NCBI RefSeq assembly: GCF_036373705.1
Contig: NC_089853.1
Coordinates: forward strand, 124,001 to 188,000
DNA: 64,000 bases
Direction: 5' to 3'
Source of the DNA: Amia ocellicauda
Taxonomy: Eukaryota; Chordata; Actinopteri; Amiiformes; Amiidae
In this document: positions 47,758 through 59,334 of the stretch, piece by piece
How the letters are laid out: every line of letters begins with the position of its first letter
Numbering within the stretch: position 1 is the stretch's first letter
Made by a program: the position numbers and the translations under genes
The notes under the pieces: model-generated
The model's database searches: none
Told to the model about the DNA's origin: nothing
What the model saw: the letters and a program-made list of their open reading frames with translations, nothing else

Positions 47758-48178
47758 TGAATACTTAAAAATCAAAAATATAAAAGAAAGACAAAAGCTA
47801 ACTAAATACAGGCTCAGTGACCACAGCCTCACCAACGAAAGGGCCGCTACACAAACCCCTGGCTGACCGGAGCAGAGCGGCTGTGCAACCAGTGTGACGG
47901 GGGAGCTGCACAAAGAGCACACCTCCTGCTGTCCTGCCTTTAATACGCTAATGTCAGTGAGACAATTAAAAATGCAAATCCCTGAGCTCAGTGTGCTCCC
48001 GAGAGCTGCACACTCCCCGTCCTGCTGGGAGAAGAGGAGAGATGGCCATCATAGCAGCCCAGTGTGTGTCCCTGCCCAGCCTGCGGGACAGAGTGATATT
48101 GGATATTACATCTGTATCTGCTTTGGTAATACTGTGATTGGTCAGGCCAATAAAACACCTTGAATTTTAAATTTGAGA

Positions 48179-49040
48179 GAGACACACACACACACACATA
48201 CAGAGACACAGAGAGACAGAGACACACCCACTCCTATACAGATACACAGAGACTGGCCGATGCAGAGACGCACAGAGAGACGGAGACAGACTGGAGTGTC
48301 AGGCAGCTCTTTACTGTTCAAACCACAGCTGGAGGGAGTCTCAGAGAGAGAGGCTGAGGGGGAGAGGGAGAGAGAGAGGGATGGGGGGATGGGCAGAGGC
48401 AGGTTGGTGTGGGACTCTGGAGAGACCGATACAGTGTCAGTACAGTACAGGCCGGCGCTGCAGTGCTGTGTGGCAGAGACAGCAGCTGTAATATATACAT
48501 ATATACACACAGAGCTATACATTTACACTGGAAGTTTTACATATATGTATATATATATATATATGCATCTTAACATTTTTATTTAAATGTATACAATGGT
48601 TATAATTTTAGTGTTATTTGGTAAAAGATTTAATACAGATTCATGCAGGAATGTCAGTGTGGGTCTCTATAGTCAGTGTGCAGTGTGTGTATGTCATTTT
48701 GCAAGCGTCAGTGTGTGCATGTCAGTGTGTGCGTGTGTCAGTGTGTGTGTTTGTGCGTGTCAGTGTGTACGTGTGTGTTTGTGCGTGTGTCAGTGTGTGT
48801 GTGTGTGTCAGTGTGTGTGCGTGTCAGTTTGCAGTGTCCGCATGTCAGAGCTCTCCTCTCCCCCCAGATTAAACAACTACAATAAAAGAACAACTAACAA
48901 AATATGTTTTCAAATAAAAAATAAAAAAGTAAAATAAACAGAAAAGTTAGGAAACCATTGTCCAGTTTACATCAGTGCAGAGATACCGAGAGCCTGCAGA
49001 GGGAGAGAGGGAGTTGTACCTCTCTCTCCTAATATTTAAT
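48179..49040. other. Spacer downstream of RAB3IL1
   Basis: Holds CA/GA-rich simple sequence (48180-48290, 48340-48380), an AT repeat (48543-48563) and a GTGTCAGTGTGTGCGT stretch (48700-48840). No gene recognised. Confidence 0.4.
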
Positions 49041-49092
49041 AGTCCATTTTATTTTCCTTCATTCCTTCATCTCCTCCTCCTCCTCTGTGCGT

Positions 49093-49098
49093 TTTATT
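49093..49098 (-). terminator. Candidate poly(A) signal of RAB3IL1
   Basis: TTTATT on the plus strand (AATAAA on minus) about 86 bp past the RAB3IL1 stop codon; a second candidate is at 49048-49053. Inferred from position. Confidence 0.45.
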
Positions 49099-49183
49099 CT
49101 TACATTTCCTTGGTTCCTTCATTCATTTGCGGTGCTTTGTGTCCACTGCGCTCCTCTCCTCTCCCTCTTTTCCATCACTCCCT

Positions 49184-52100
49184 CTATCCCTCGTCTGTGA
49201 CGTAGAAGCCCAGCTTGGCCAGGCCCATCTCCCTGCGCAGTCGCATCACCTCCCAGAACATCTGCTCAGCTGGAGAGACACACACTGCGTCAACACACTG
49301 GCACAACGCACTGACAACTCACTCCGTATGTCTGTCTGTCCATCTGTCTCTCACCTTCCTGTCTGACCAGGCCCTGCTGGATGTAACGGATGTAAGTGAA
49401 GAAATTACAGACTGCAGTGATCTGACAGAGAGAGAGAAAGAACATAATTACTTTACACCCACACACAGATACAGACGCTCACAGACACACACACACAGTA
49501 AGGAAATGCAGTTACATTTTGTACACATATTCACATATTTAAGCTGTTATGTTGTGTAAATCGTCGGGGATGTTCTGGTGGAGCAGCAGGATTGTGCAAG
49601 ATCTCTCCTGTCCCTGCGGGTGATTCTGCCTCTAAAATCACTGATATCCAACACGCCCCTCTCCTTCAATCTCCCCAGGTCTCCTACTAATCACCTTCCC
49701 TTCCTTCTCTCTCTCTGTCTGTCTCTCTCTCCACTCTGCTCCAGGATACCCGCTCCCACTCGGCTCCCTCTGCACCAGGAATACCTGATTACAGTCCACA
49801 CTGGCCCCGGTCAACGATGACTCGACACACACTGTCCAGACTGTTCCCTAGGCGGCTCAGCGCTCTGTAAATAAACATGCTCCCTGTCACTGCCCCCCTG
49901 TCCAGCTGACCCTGGGACGTCCCTGCATCGCGGCACCGGCGCCCCTCTGACCTGGGATGAGCGCATTGCAGTTTATATTCATTGTACTTCTGCACTTTCA
50001 TTTAATTTTGTATTGATTTGTATTCCTGCACTTGTGTATTGCTGCATAAACTGTGAGTTGCCCTGGATGAGGGAGTCTGCCAAGAAATACATAATAATAA
50101 TAACAATAATAATAGACTGTTATTCCCAACAACATACTAATATACAGACACACACACACAGTCATACACACATACACATACCATACAGACACGCACTGTC
50201 ACACACACACACGCGCGCGCGCGCGCAGTACCCTGGCTCTGCTGGAGGGGGAGATGTAGTAGTAGCCTCCTGTGTCTCCCAGTCTGATCCTGTGCCGGCA
50301 TGGGCGGGACATCCCACTGAGCGCACACTTCCTGCAGGAAGACAGACACACGCACCGACCAATCACGACTGGACCGGCCTCACCCCATTGGCCACTGCAT
50401 CCCGGAACCGTGGCAGCAGACAAAGGTTGCAAACCAATGAGCCTCGGCTTCCATGCCCAGCATGCAGCCTCCACGGCCCCTACACCTCCCTCTGTCATTC
50501 AGCCCTACCCCCCCTCCCCGAGCGTCTCTGATTAGTGGCTAGGTTAATTGAAACATTCGTTAGTGGATTAACTGAGACACAGTTTAATTGACACTCTTGT
50601 TAGTGGGTTACGTGGGATTATCATTAGTGGGTTAATTGTGAGAATCTGGAATCACTTACGTCTCTACCTGAGCCCTCCAACCACTGGCACCAAGACAGAA
50701 ACAACAGAGCACAGATACACAGATTCACTGATCAGAGTAGCGGAGATCGACAGCACTGACACACTGACTGACACACTGAATGAACTAGAACTAGAATCAA
50801 AGAAACATACTTTTCCTCTCTGATGTGTCTTGCTGGTCAGAGTGCTTGTCAGTGCAGTTGTGTGTTTATTATTATTATTATTTATTTATTAGCCAACGCC
50901 CTTATCCAGGGCGACTTACAAAACATGAGCGCAATACAAAATGATGTCAGTGTAGGTGACAGAGGTCAGTATAGTGGTCAGTGTCGCTGTGATCAGCATA
51001 GTGGTCAGTATAGTGGTCAGTGTCATTGTGGTCAGTATAGTGGTCAGTGTCACTGTGGTCAGTATGGTGGTCAGTGGAGAGTGGTCGGTCTTACTTTGGT
51101 CCTCCTTGCTCGACGGCCGCAGCCTTGACCACTGGGAGAGCCTGCAGCCCCACCGGCTCAATGCAGACCGAGTTACTCTCCACTGCGCAGTGCACGGCCT
51201 CGGACAGCTGAGAGAGGGAGAAAGAGAGAAAGGGATTCATTAAGACAGAGATGGAGAGACAACATCAAACAATGGAGAAAGAAACTGAAATGACAGACAC
51301 ACACACACAGACCTCAAAGACACACACGCACGCACGCACACATGCAGACACAACATGCACACACGCAGACACACACACCTCAGTGCGTGTGAAGGCCAGG
51401 CAGGGGGAGATGTCTTCAGCGTACACTCGGCTCAGGAAGGCGCTGCTGCGCTCCAGACTGGGACGCTCCCTCCAGGACAGGAACTCCGCAAACAGAACTG
51501 CATCCATCTGAGACAGACATACACACTGTGTCACACTGACACACTGCACCGCGTCCATCTAAGACAACACACGCACTGACACATTGCACTTGATCCACAA
51601 CACACACTGAACTGTGTTAATCTAAGACAGTGTTTTTCAAACCCGGGGGCGGCCCAGTACTGGAATATTACGCACAGAAATGTGTATGATCTGGACTGTT
51701 CGTTTACAATACCACTACACTATTATTATTATTTTTTTTTTTTATACCAACACCACAGTCTCGTCCCCTATGTTGTGGGGGTGCATGTTTCATCTCTGTG
51801 GAAAACGGTCACTTTGGGACTGGGTCGTGTGAAAACCAAGTTGGAAAAACACTGATCCATGACACACAAAGACACACAGAACAGCAATACAGTGACAAAC
51901 TGCACAGCACTGACACACACACACAGCACTGACACACACACACACTCACACAGATCCCGGTCACACACCGTTGCCACAGGAAGAGGGCGGGGTGGCCTGG
52001 CAACAGGGCAGGGTTACCTGGCGCAGGTAGGGCCCGGGCCCCTCCCCCATGTCCTGCCAGCAGGGTTCATAGGTCACGTGCACAGAGCGACCCGGCACAA

Positions 52101-55100
52101 TACACAGGATCAGAGAGAGCAGAGCAGGAACTGCAGACTGAGAGAGAGGGGGAGGAGAGAGAGGGAGAGGAGAGGATGTACAATGGACAGAGGGCATTCA
52201 GAATGGAGGGGAGACAGAGGAGAGAGGGAGGGCAGAAGAGAGAAGGAGAAACTGCAGAGGTTAGCATAGAGCAGTGTTGTTCATCAGAGAGAGAGAGAGA
52301 GAGCGTCAGACTGGGAGACTGCAGTAGAGCAGGGTCTCCAGCCCTGTGTTAGTAAAGCACGGGGTCCGTAAGGCCCACTCTGATTGGCTCACCTCGCGGT
52401 CCTCCTCGCTGCCCATTGGCTGCTTGGGCGCGGGGGGTGGGTCGGGGGCAGCAGTCGCCATGCCAACAGCAGCGCTGGCACTCTTGTTGCGCGTGTGCCC
52501 CCCCCTCCGAGGCGAGCCCCCCCGGGAGGGAGAGAGCAGCTGGGGGTGCAGCTGGGGGTTCGGGGACGAGGGGGTGGAGGTCAGAACGAGCGTCTTCAGA
52601 GCCAAGACCTCGGCCTGGAGCACATCGATCTGAGAGAGAGAGAGAGAGAGAGATGGAGGGAGAGAGAGAGGGAGAGGGAGCGAAAAGGAGAGAGCAAGAG
52701 AGAGAGAATCTGTCTATTTTATCCACTTTCTTTCCTGTGTGAAGTCATATGACAATACAGAGACAGACAGACAGACAAGGCAGGCAGGCAGACAGGCAGA
52801 CCTTGCCCTGTGCTTCCTTCAGCTGTTTCTCAGCGGCCGCCTGCTTGGTGTTGGCCTCGCGCACCATCTTGTGGGCTTCCTGTGGGGAATGAGAGTTGAA
52901 CATAATGGTTCCCTCTGAGGAACAGACTCACAACACAGTGGATTACACCCCACCTTCATCATCATCATCATCATCTGTGCTGCAGGTGCAGTTGCTGCGC
53001 TCACCTCGAACAGGCTGGCTGTCAACTCCTCCAGCTCCTGCTCCAGCTGCTCTCGGACCCGGGACAGCCTCTCACACTCCTCATCCTTCAGCCTGAGCTC
53101 CTGGGGAGAGACACAGAGGGTGGAGAGAGAGATAAGCAGGGAGGGACGGAGCAGGCCGTGGGAAATAAAGAGGTAGAAAGAGGCGGGAAAGTGTGCGTCT
53201 CTCTCTCTCCACAGTGTTTCTCTGTCCGTACCTTCTGCGCAGTGTTGAGTTGCTCCCGCAGGATCTCTGAGCCCTTCTCCCTGATCTCCAGCGAGGAGCT
53301 GCGCAGGCGGGACAGGCTGTAGCGCTCCCCCTCCCCGGCCTCCATTGGTGTAGACCGGCCCTCGGCCCCAGCACCACGCTCCGGCTCCAGATCTACCAAC
53401 CTGCTCTCACAGGGGGGATAGCGGCATTAACGGCCAGCAGGACAACGATGATGATGATGATGACGATGCAGACACACACAGCTGGGCTGGAGTGCAGAAG
53501 ACTGTGATGCAGCAGTGTAGTGTACTATAGTACTGTACCACACTGTGCTGTAGTATGCAGAGCTGCAATGGACGGTATTGTACTGCTGTCCTGCACTGTC
53601 CTAATGCACTGCTCTGTAAACACTCACACTGACACAGACACACACACTGACACAGACACACACTGACGCAGACACACACACTGACACAGACACACACTGA
53701 CGCAGACACACACTGACACACACACTGACACAGACACACACACAGACAAACACACTGACTGACAGACACACACACACACACAGACAGACACACTGACACA
53801 GACACACACACTCACTTATGTCTGTGTGTATTTTATAAAGCTCTGCCGACTCATGGTGCTATCAGCCGCAGCCCCGCGGCTCAGCGCCGCCCCTCACCCT
53901 CTCGCTGCCCGGCCGAGAGACACGATCCGCCCCGCCGCTCACTGAGAACCGGACAGCGCCGGCAGGCGGGGATTTTCTGTCTCTCGTGTCCAGTCCTGTC
54001 CTCTGTCTGTCGTGTGAGACTCATCCAAGCGCCTCCACCGAAACTTGTTCAAATGCAACTTATTTGAGCAGCTCGGCGCAGCGATGCGGACAGGAAATCT
54101 GCTCTCTCGGCTGCTCTCTTGTACTCTCTCTCTCTCTCTCTCTGTCTGTCTGTCTGTCTGTCTGATCGCCCCGATTCTTCTGAATCAAAACAACAAGGAT
54201 CCGCGCATTCCTTCCGCCCGCGCGCCGTCAGTGCGCCGCGTCACGTGACCACAGAGCGGGGCTGCCCGCCTCTCCAGCGCGTCCTCCCTCCGCCCATCCC
54301 TCTCTCCACACACACTCCCTCCCTCCATCCCTCTCTCCACACCCGTCCACATCACACACTCCCTCCCTCCATCCCTCTCTCCACACCCGTCCACATCACA
54401 CACTCCCTCCGCCCATCCCTCTCTCCACACCCGTCCACATCACACACTCCCTCCCTCCATCCCTCTCAAATATCCCGTCCACTTCACACACTCCATCCCT
54501 CCATCCCTCTCTCTCCAGCCTGGGGGGGACAGTAGTACCAGTAATCTGCACCAGAGAACATGGGAGTCTTGTTCTATTGCATCATCATTCATATTATAAT
54601 GATCATTATTATTATAATTAATATTATCATTCCTTTCCGATAAACACTAATTTGTGCTACAGTTCGTGCCCCACATACCAGTGAATACCTTCACATGTCC
54701 ACCGCACCATACAGTATATTTACCACGGTTGGCTGCAGGCCTCAGACTGACTGAAGGACGTCCCTCCTCAGCGGGCTCCTGCTCACATATTCTGATCTGA
54801 TGTGAACTGCACCCCTGCGTGCTCACCTGCATGCACGGCCTGGCCAAAATAATCACACTGACACACTGACACAGCCCTCGTCCCGCCAGGAACACACTGC
54901 GGTGACACTGCAGCTGTGCACACTGTGACTGACCTGTACTGACCTGTGCACTCTGTGACTGACCTGTACTGACCTGTGCACACTGTGACTGACCTGTACT
55001 GACCTGTGCACACTGTGACTGTCCTGTACTGACTTGTGCACACTGTGACTGACCTGTACTGACCTGTGCACACTGTGACTGACCTGTACACACTGTGACT

Positions 55101-55259
55101 GACCTGTCCACCTCAATTATAACAACAGTGTCTACTTCGTTACACACGATTACTCACACTGAGCTGCACACGACCATAACAGTAATACTGATCCGGGACA
55201 TATCTTCCATACATTACTGTCATATACAGACAGAGTGTCTTCAGATGCTTTCAATTGTA

Positions 55260-55302
<43 letters not shown>

Positions 55303-55656
55303 TTTATTATTATTGGAATACAACCGCAACCCAAGCAGATTTTCCCAGCAGCACCAACCTCTTCAAACAACGAAAATACACAAAACACTTGTGTCACGAA
55401 ACTAGTCATATCAGACAAGTACAATTCCCTTCTCTCACTCTTTCTCTCTCTCTCACCTGCCCACAGCACACCTCTCTCCCTGAGGTTTGGGGGCGGAGTT
55501 TGGGAGGCCTCTTCCTGATTGGCCGAACAGCGCAGGTGAGGAGTACACAGCTATCCCAGAATCCCTTGACACCAGCACCTCATACCCAGGGCCAGAGGGG
55601 TCACGGGGGGGAGGCGAGGCCGATCGGACAGTGTGCAGCCCCTCCAGGGAGTCCAT
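49184..55656 (-). CDS. RAB3IL1: RAB3IL1 (GRAB), Sec2-type Rab guanine nucleotide exchange factor, complete (10 coding exons)
   Basis: Exons in transcript order: 55656-55457, 53400-53232, 53100-53005, 52879-52802, 52629-52393, 51507-51379, 51207-51095, 50331-50232, 49421-49355, 49269-49184; all phases close, 424 aa (human GRAB 382, RAB3IP 476). The start [16 protein letters not shown] resembles the RAB3IP N-terminus. The Sec2 coiled coil covers about residues 100-205 ([62 protein letters not shown]). Then come a Pro/Gly-rich linker with HTRNKS and the conserved C-terminal half ([66 protein letters not shown]). Family role: activates Rab3/Rab8-type GTPases in vesicle transport. Position next to BEST1 and FTH1 supports RAB3IL1 over RAB3IP. 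No lesion seen. Confidence 0.95.
50000..50117 (+). repeat. SINE 3'-tail fragment with TAA repeats
   Basis: GAGTTGCCCTGGATGAGGGA and GTCTGCCAAGAAATAC followed by AATAATAATAACAATAATAA-type repeats; same tail family as at 47690. In RAB3IL1 intron 8. Confidence 0.6.
50865..50935 (-). repeat. SINE 3'-tail fragment, minus strand
   Basis: ATT repeats (50867-50892) joined to CCAACGCCCTTATCCAGGGC and GACTTACAAAAC, the reverse complement of the fish SINE tail. It is followed by a GGTCAGTATAGT minisatellite-like stretch to about 51075. In RAB3IL1 intron 7. Confidence 0.65.
52018..52137 (-). other. Candidate in-frame cassette exon inside RAB3IL1
   Basis: A 120-bp open stretch bounded by CAG on the acceptor side (52140-52138) and GTAACC on the donor side lies between RAB3IL1 exons 5 and 6. 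Both neighbours meet at phase 0, so inclusion would add 40 residues without a frameshift (start [12 protein letters not shown], end GPGPYLRQ). I do not recognise it in RAB3IL1 or RAB3IP. It may be a lineage-specific alternative exon or a chance open frame. Confidence 0.3.
53860..54270. promoter_or_regulatory. CpG-rich patch in RAB3IL1 intron 1
   Basis: Dense CpG (CCGCGGC, GGCGGGG, CCCGCGCGCCG) in two blocks, 53865-53975 and 54205-54275, stands out from the surrounding simple repeats. It could be an alternative promoter or noncoding first exon of RAB3IL1; that is inference. Confidence 0.35.
54288..54520. repeat. Minisatellite (CTCCACACCCGTCCACATCA-type)
   Basis: Four to five units of about 55 bp containing CCATCCCTCTCTCCACACCC and GTCCACATCACACACTCCCT. 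In RAB3IL1 intron 1. Confidence 0.85.
54905..55105. repeat. 30-bp minisatellite (GACTGACCTGTACTGACCTG-type)
   Basis: About six units with an exact 30-bp period, each containing TGACTGACCTGTACTGACCT and GTGCACAC with few substitutions. In RAB3IL1 intron 1. Confidence 0.9.
55258..55316. repeat. ATT microsatellite
   Basis: Near-pure ATT repeat with a short break near its end, in RAB3IL1 intron 1. Confidence 0.9.
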
Positions 55657-55802
55657 GGCAGAGGTAGCACCCGAGCAGCAGGCTTCAGTCGGGGCCTCCA
55701 CTCAGACCAGCCCGGTCAAAGCACAGCCGTCTGTGTGAGGAAGTGTGTGTGTTGTGTCACACAGTCTCTCTCTCTCTCTCACTCTCTCTCTCAGACTGTG
55801 AA

Positions 55803-56225
55803 ACATAACAAACTTGGTTAACCTTTGCCCCTCCACTCACTCTCACACACAGAGAGAGAGGGAAGGAGAGGGGGAGGGACTGAAGGTCAGTGGAGGCTGG
55901 CACAGAGTAATAGAGAATGAGGGGAGAGAGAGAAAAAGAAAGAGGGAATAGGCACTACCAGACTCTGACTACCTTGAATGACAGAGACAGAAAGACACAG
56001 GTCAACAGGTGAGACAGAGGTCAAGGGTCACTGTCCTCCTGACACGTTCGCTTTCTGCACAGAGAGCACCTGCTCCCACTGCGTACTTGTGTCACACAGT
56101 AAGAGTGTGCTGGATAACAGGGACACACACTCTCACACATTTGAACTTTCTCTCTGTCAGCAGCAACAACAACAATATACAACAACTAGAATAATATTAT
56201 TAACAATAACAATAATAATAATAAC

Positions 56226-56280
<55 letters not shown>

Positions 56281-56403
56281 TCTCACCGAAGTGCAGGTGC
56301 GGAGAAACGGCGAGAGAGTCCCGCAGCCGCCGTCTCTACCAGCGGGTCCGCGCATTCTCACCACCAGAGGGTACTGCTGCCCACCACATTAAGCCACACA
56401 CAG

Positions 56404-56492
<89 letters not shown>

Positions 56493-56840
56493 GTGTGTAT
56501 GTGTTATGTGTATGTCTGTATGTGAGTGTGTTTCTGTATGTAAGGATGTGTGTGTGAGTGTCAGAGGGTGAGTTTGAGTTTGTGTGTGTGTGTGTTGTGT
56601 ACAGATTACAATGCTGCTTTGTTGCTCAGGCAGATTAACACATCAAGTGACCGGAGGTGGGGGAGTCAATCTCCTTCTTCCGTCTCTCCCTTTTTCTCTT
56701 TCCCTTCCTCCATCTCTCTCTCTCGCTCTGGGATCACTCTCTCTGTGCTCTGCTCCTGTCTGCAGCTCAGACCACTGTGAGTACTACACGACCGATCAAC
56801 TCAACTATGTGCTCGATCAATAACTATTTCAATCAGCCAG
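55803..56840. other. Spacer between divergent RAB3IL1 and BEST1, with microsatellites
   Basis: Contains GA-rich sequence (55850-55950), an AAT repeat (about 56205-56281), an ATT repeat passing directly into a GTT repeat (about 56404-56491), and a pyrimidine tract ending in CTGCAG near 56764. A noncoding BEST1 exon could lie here, because the BEST1 start codon follows an acceptor-like CTGCAG. No coding gene seen. Confidence 0.5.
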
Positions 56841-56869
56841 TCATTGTGTCAGTGTATCTATATGTATTA

Positions 56870-57668
56870 TAGGTCAGAGTATCAGTCCATAATTCAGTCA
56901 GAGTATCAGTATCGCATGTCAGTGTGTGTGTTAGGGTGTGAAAGCTTCAGTGTCAGTCTGTACATCAGTGTGTATATCAGTGTGTATATTAGTGTGTCAG
57001 TGTTTATATCAGGGTGTCAGGGCGTCAGTGAGTGCAGTGTGTCAGTGTGTATATCAGTGAGTGTCTCAGTGTTTATATCAGTGTATCAGTAAGAGCAGTG
57101 TGTCTATCAGTATGTATGTCAGAGCATCAGTGTGCCAGGAGTGTATATTAGTGTGTAAGTGTGTCAGTGTGTATATCGGTGAGTGCAGTGTGTATATTAG
57201 TATGTATATCAGTCCATCAGTGTGTATATTAGTGTGTCAGTGCGCCAGTGCATCAGTGAGTGCAGTGTGTATATCAGTGTGTCAGTGAGAGCAGTGTGTA
57301 TATCACTATGTATGTCAGGGCGTCAGTGTGCTAGGGCATCAGTGAGTACATTGTGTCAGTGTGTATTATTATTATTATTATTTTTTTTTATTTTTTGTAT
57401 TTCTTGACAGACACCCTTATCCTTATGTATTATGCAAAAATACAGTTAAGTAAAGGCATCAATCATTACAAACTCAATTTACATGAAACATAGCAATTCA
57501 AAATTTAATACATTTTACTTTTGTATCAGTATATCAGTGAGTGCAGTGTGTATATTAGTATGTATAACAGGGCGTCAGTGAATGCAATGTGTCAGTGTGT
57601 ATTTCAGTGCGTCAGTCAGTGCAGTGTGTACATTGGTGCGTCAGTGTGTATATCAGTGAGTGCAGTGT
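56870..57668. repeat. Minisatellite upstream of BEST1 (CAGTGTGTATATCAGTGAGT-type)
   Basis: About 800 bp of CAGTGTGTATATCAG, AGTGAGTGCAGTGTG and similar words. It is interrupted at 57361-57520 by an ATT run and SINE-like fragment. It resumes after the Tc1 insertions at about 59337-59372, so the transposons landed inside it. Confidence 0.9.
57361..57525 (-). repeat. ATT microsatellite plus SINE-like fragment
   Basis: ATT repeats and a T-rich run joined to TTTCTTGACAGACACCCTTA, then sequence closely resembling 19040-19130 (CATCAATCATTACAAACTCA, AACATAGCAATTCAAAATTT). Same family as at 18980. Confidence 0.6.
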
Positions 57669-57671
57669 GTA

Positions 57672-58111
57672 CACTCACCTAAAGGATTATTAGGAACACC
57701 ATACTAATACTGTGTTTGACCCCCTTTCTTTGAATCAGTCGGCCCATTCTCCTCTGACCTCTAGCATCAACAAGGCATTTTCGCCCACAGGACTGCCGCA
57801 TACTGGATATTTTTCCCTTTTCACACCATTCTTTGTAAACCCTAGAAATGGTTGTGCGTGAAAATCCCAGTAACTGAGCAGATTGTGAAATACTCAGACC
57901 GGCCCGTCTGGCACCAACAACCATGCCACGCTCAAAATTGCTTAAATCACCTTTCTTTCCCATTCAGACATTCAGTTTGGAGTTCAGGAGATTGTCTTGA
58001 CCAGGACCACACCCCTAAATGCATTGAAGGAACTGCCATGTGATTGGTTGGTTAGATAATTGCATTAATGAGAAATTGAACAGGTGTTCCTAATAATCCT
58101 TTAGGTGAGTG
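57672..58111 (-). mobile_element. Internally deleted Tc1-like element (440 bp)
   Basis: Same family as 15845-17065 with both termini and flanking TA (57670-57671, 58112-58113), but about 780 bp covering the catalytic half are missing, joined within CCCTTT/CTTTGAATC. A MITE-like derivative that could be moved in trans. Confidence 0.93.
57679..57963 (-). pseudogene. Transposase remnant: DNA-binding domain only
   Basis: ATG at 57963 opens 94 codons. The first 78 are the helix-turn-helix part of the transposase (SISQSAQLLGFSRTTISRVY, with the Trp codon intact). The rest is a new tail read through the deletion joint and terminal repeat. The catalytic core is absent. Such a protein could bind element ends without cutting; that is speculation. 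Confidence 0.7.
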
Positions 58112-58113
58112 TA

Positions 58114-59334
58114 CACTCACCTAAAGGATTATTAGGAACACCATACTAATACTGTGTTTGACCCCCTTTCGCCTTCAGAACTGCCTTAATTCTACGTGGC
58201 ATTGATTCAACAAGGTGCTGAAAGCATTCTTTAGAAATGTTGGCCCATATTGATAGGATAGCATCTTGCAGTTGATGGAGATTTGTGGGATGCACATCCA
58301 GGGCACGAAGCTCCCGTTCCACCACATCCCAAAGATGCTCTATTGGGTTGAGATCTGGTGACTGTGGGGGCCAGTTTAGTACAGTGAACTCATTGTCATG
58401 TTCAAGAAACCAATTTGAAATGATTCGACCTTTGTGACATGGTGCATTATCCTGCTGGAAGTAGCCATCAGAGGATGGGTACATGGTGGTCATAAAGGGA
58501 TGGACATGGTCAGAAACAATGCTCAGGTAGGCCGTGGCATTTAAACGATGCCCAATTGGCACTAAGGGGCCTAAAGTGTTCCAAGAAAACATCCCCCACA
58601 CCATTACACCACCACCACCAGCCTGCACAGTGGTAACAAGGCATGATGGATCCATGTTCTCATTCTGTTTACGCCAAATTCTGACTCTACCATCTGAATG
58701 TCTCAACAGAAATCGAGACTCATCAGACCAGGCAACATTTTTCCAGTCTTCAACTGTCCAATTTTGGTGAGCTTGCGCAAATTGTAGCCTCTTTTTCCTA
58801 TTTGTAGTGGAGATGAGTGGTACCCGGTGGGGTCTTCTGCTGTTGTAGCCCATCTGCCTCAAGGTTGTACATGTTGTGGCTTCACAAATGCTTTGCTGCA
58901 TACCTCAGTTGTAACGAGTGCTTATTTCAGTCAAAGTTGCTCTTCTATCAGCTTGAATCAGTCGGCCCATTCTCCTCTGACCTCTAGCATCAACAAGGCA
59001 TTTTTGCCCACAGGACTGCCGCATACTGGATGTTTTTCCCTTTTCACACCATTCTTTGGAAACCCTAGAAATGGTTGTGCGTGAAAATCCCAGTAACTGA
59101 GCAGATTGTGAAATACTCAGACCGGCCCGTCTGGCACCAACAACCATGCCACGCTCAAAATTGCTTAAATCACCTTTCTTTCCCATTCAGACATTCAGTT
59201 TGGAGTTCAGGAGATTGTCTTGACCAGGACCACACCCCTAAATGCATTGAAGCAACTGCCATGTGATTGGTTGGTTAGATAATTGCATTAATGAGAAATT
59301 GAACAGGTGTTCCTAATAATCCTTTAGGTGAGTG
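58114..59334 (-). mobile_element. Full-length Tc1-like element (1221 bp)
   Basis: Termini identical to the element at 15845-17065. It shares a single TA (58112-58113) with the deleted copy on its left and has TA at 59335-59336 on its right. Its right end lies 65 bp from the BEST1 start codon. Confidence 0.95.
58146..59186 (-). pseudogene. Tc1 transposase split by one in-frame TGA
   Basis: ATG at 59186 opens 93 codons of DNA-binding domain, then a TGA at 58907-58905. One codon later an ATG at 58901 opens 251 codons with the DDE core (VAWSDESRF, FQQDNAPCHKG, NPIEHLWD) to 58146. Both halves are otherwise intact and in the same frame. The TGA could derive from CGA by CpG decay, Arg being plausible at this place in related transposases. 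Without readthrough the full protein is not made. Confidence 0.88.

Larger units (their letters stand above)
46203..48178 (+). mobile_element. Non-LTR retrotransposon 3' part, split by a roughly 1.1-kb insertion
   Basis: 46203-46656 carries the region ending WRHEL. After the gap, 47745-48178 continues with [20 protein letters not shown] and LSDHSLTN and finishes with GGCCAATAAAACACCTTGAATTT-like tail sequence near 48150-48178. Compared with the copy at 41 kb, only about 16 codons are missing between the two parts, so they look like one element opened by an insertion. Dead. Confidence 0.7.

Noticed and set aside
54905-55105. Regular 30-bp repeats as a CRISPR array
   Set aside because: Units are directly adjacent without spacers, in a vertebrate intron; an ordinary minisatellite.
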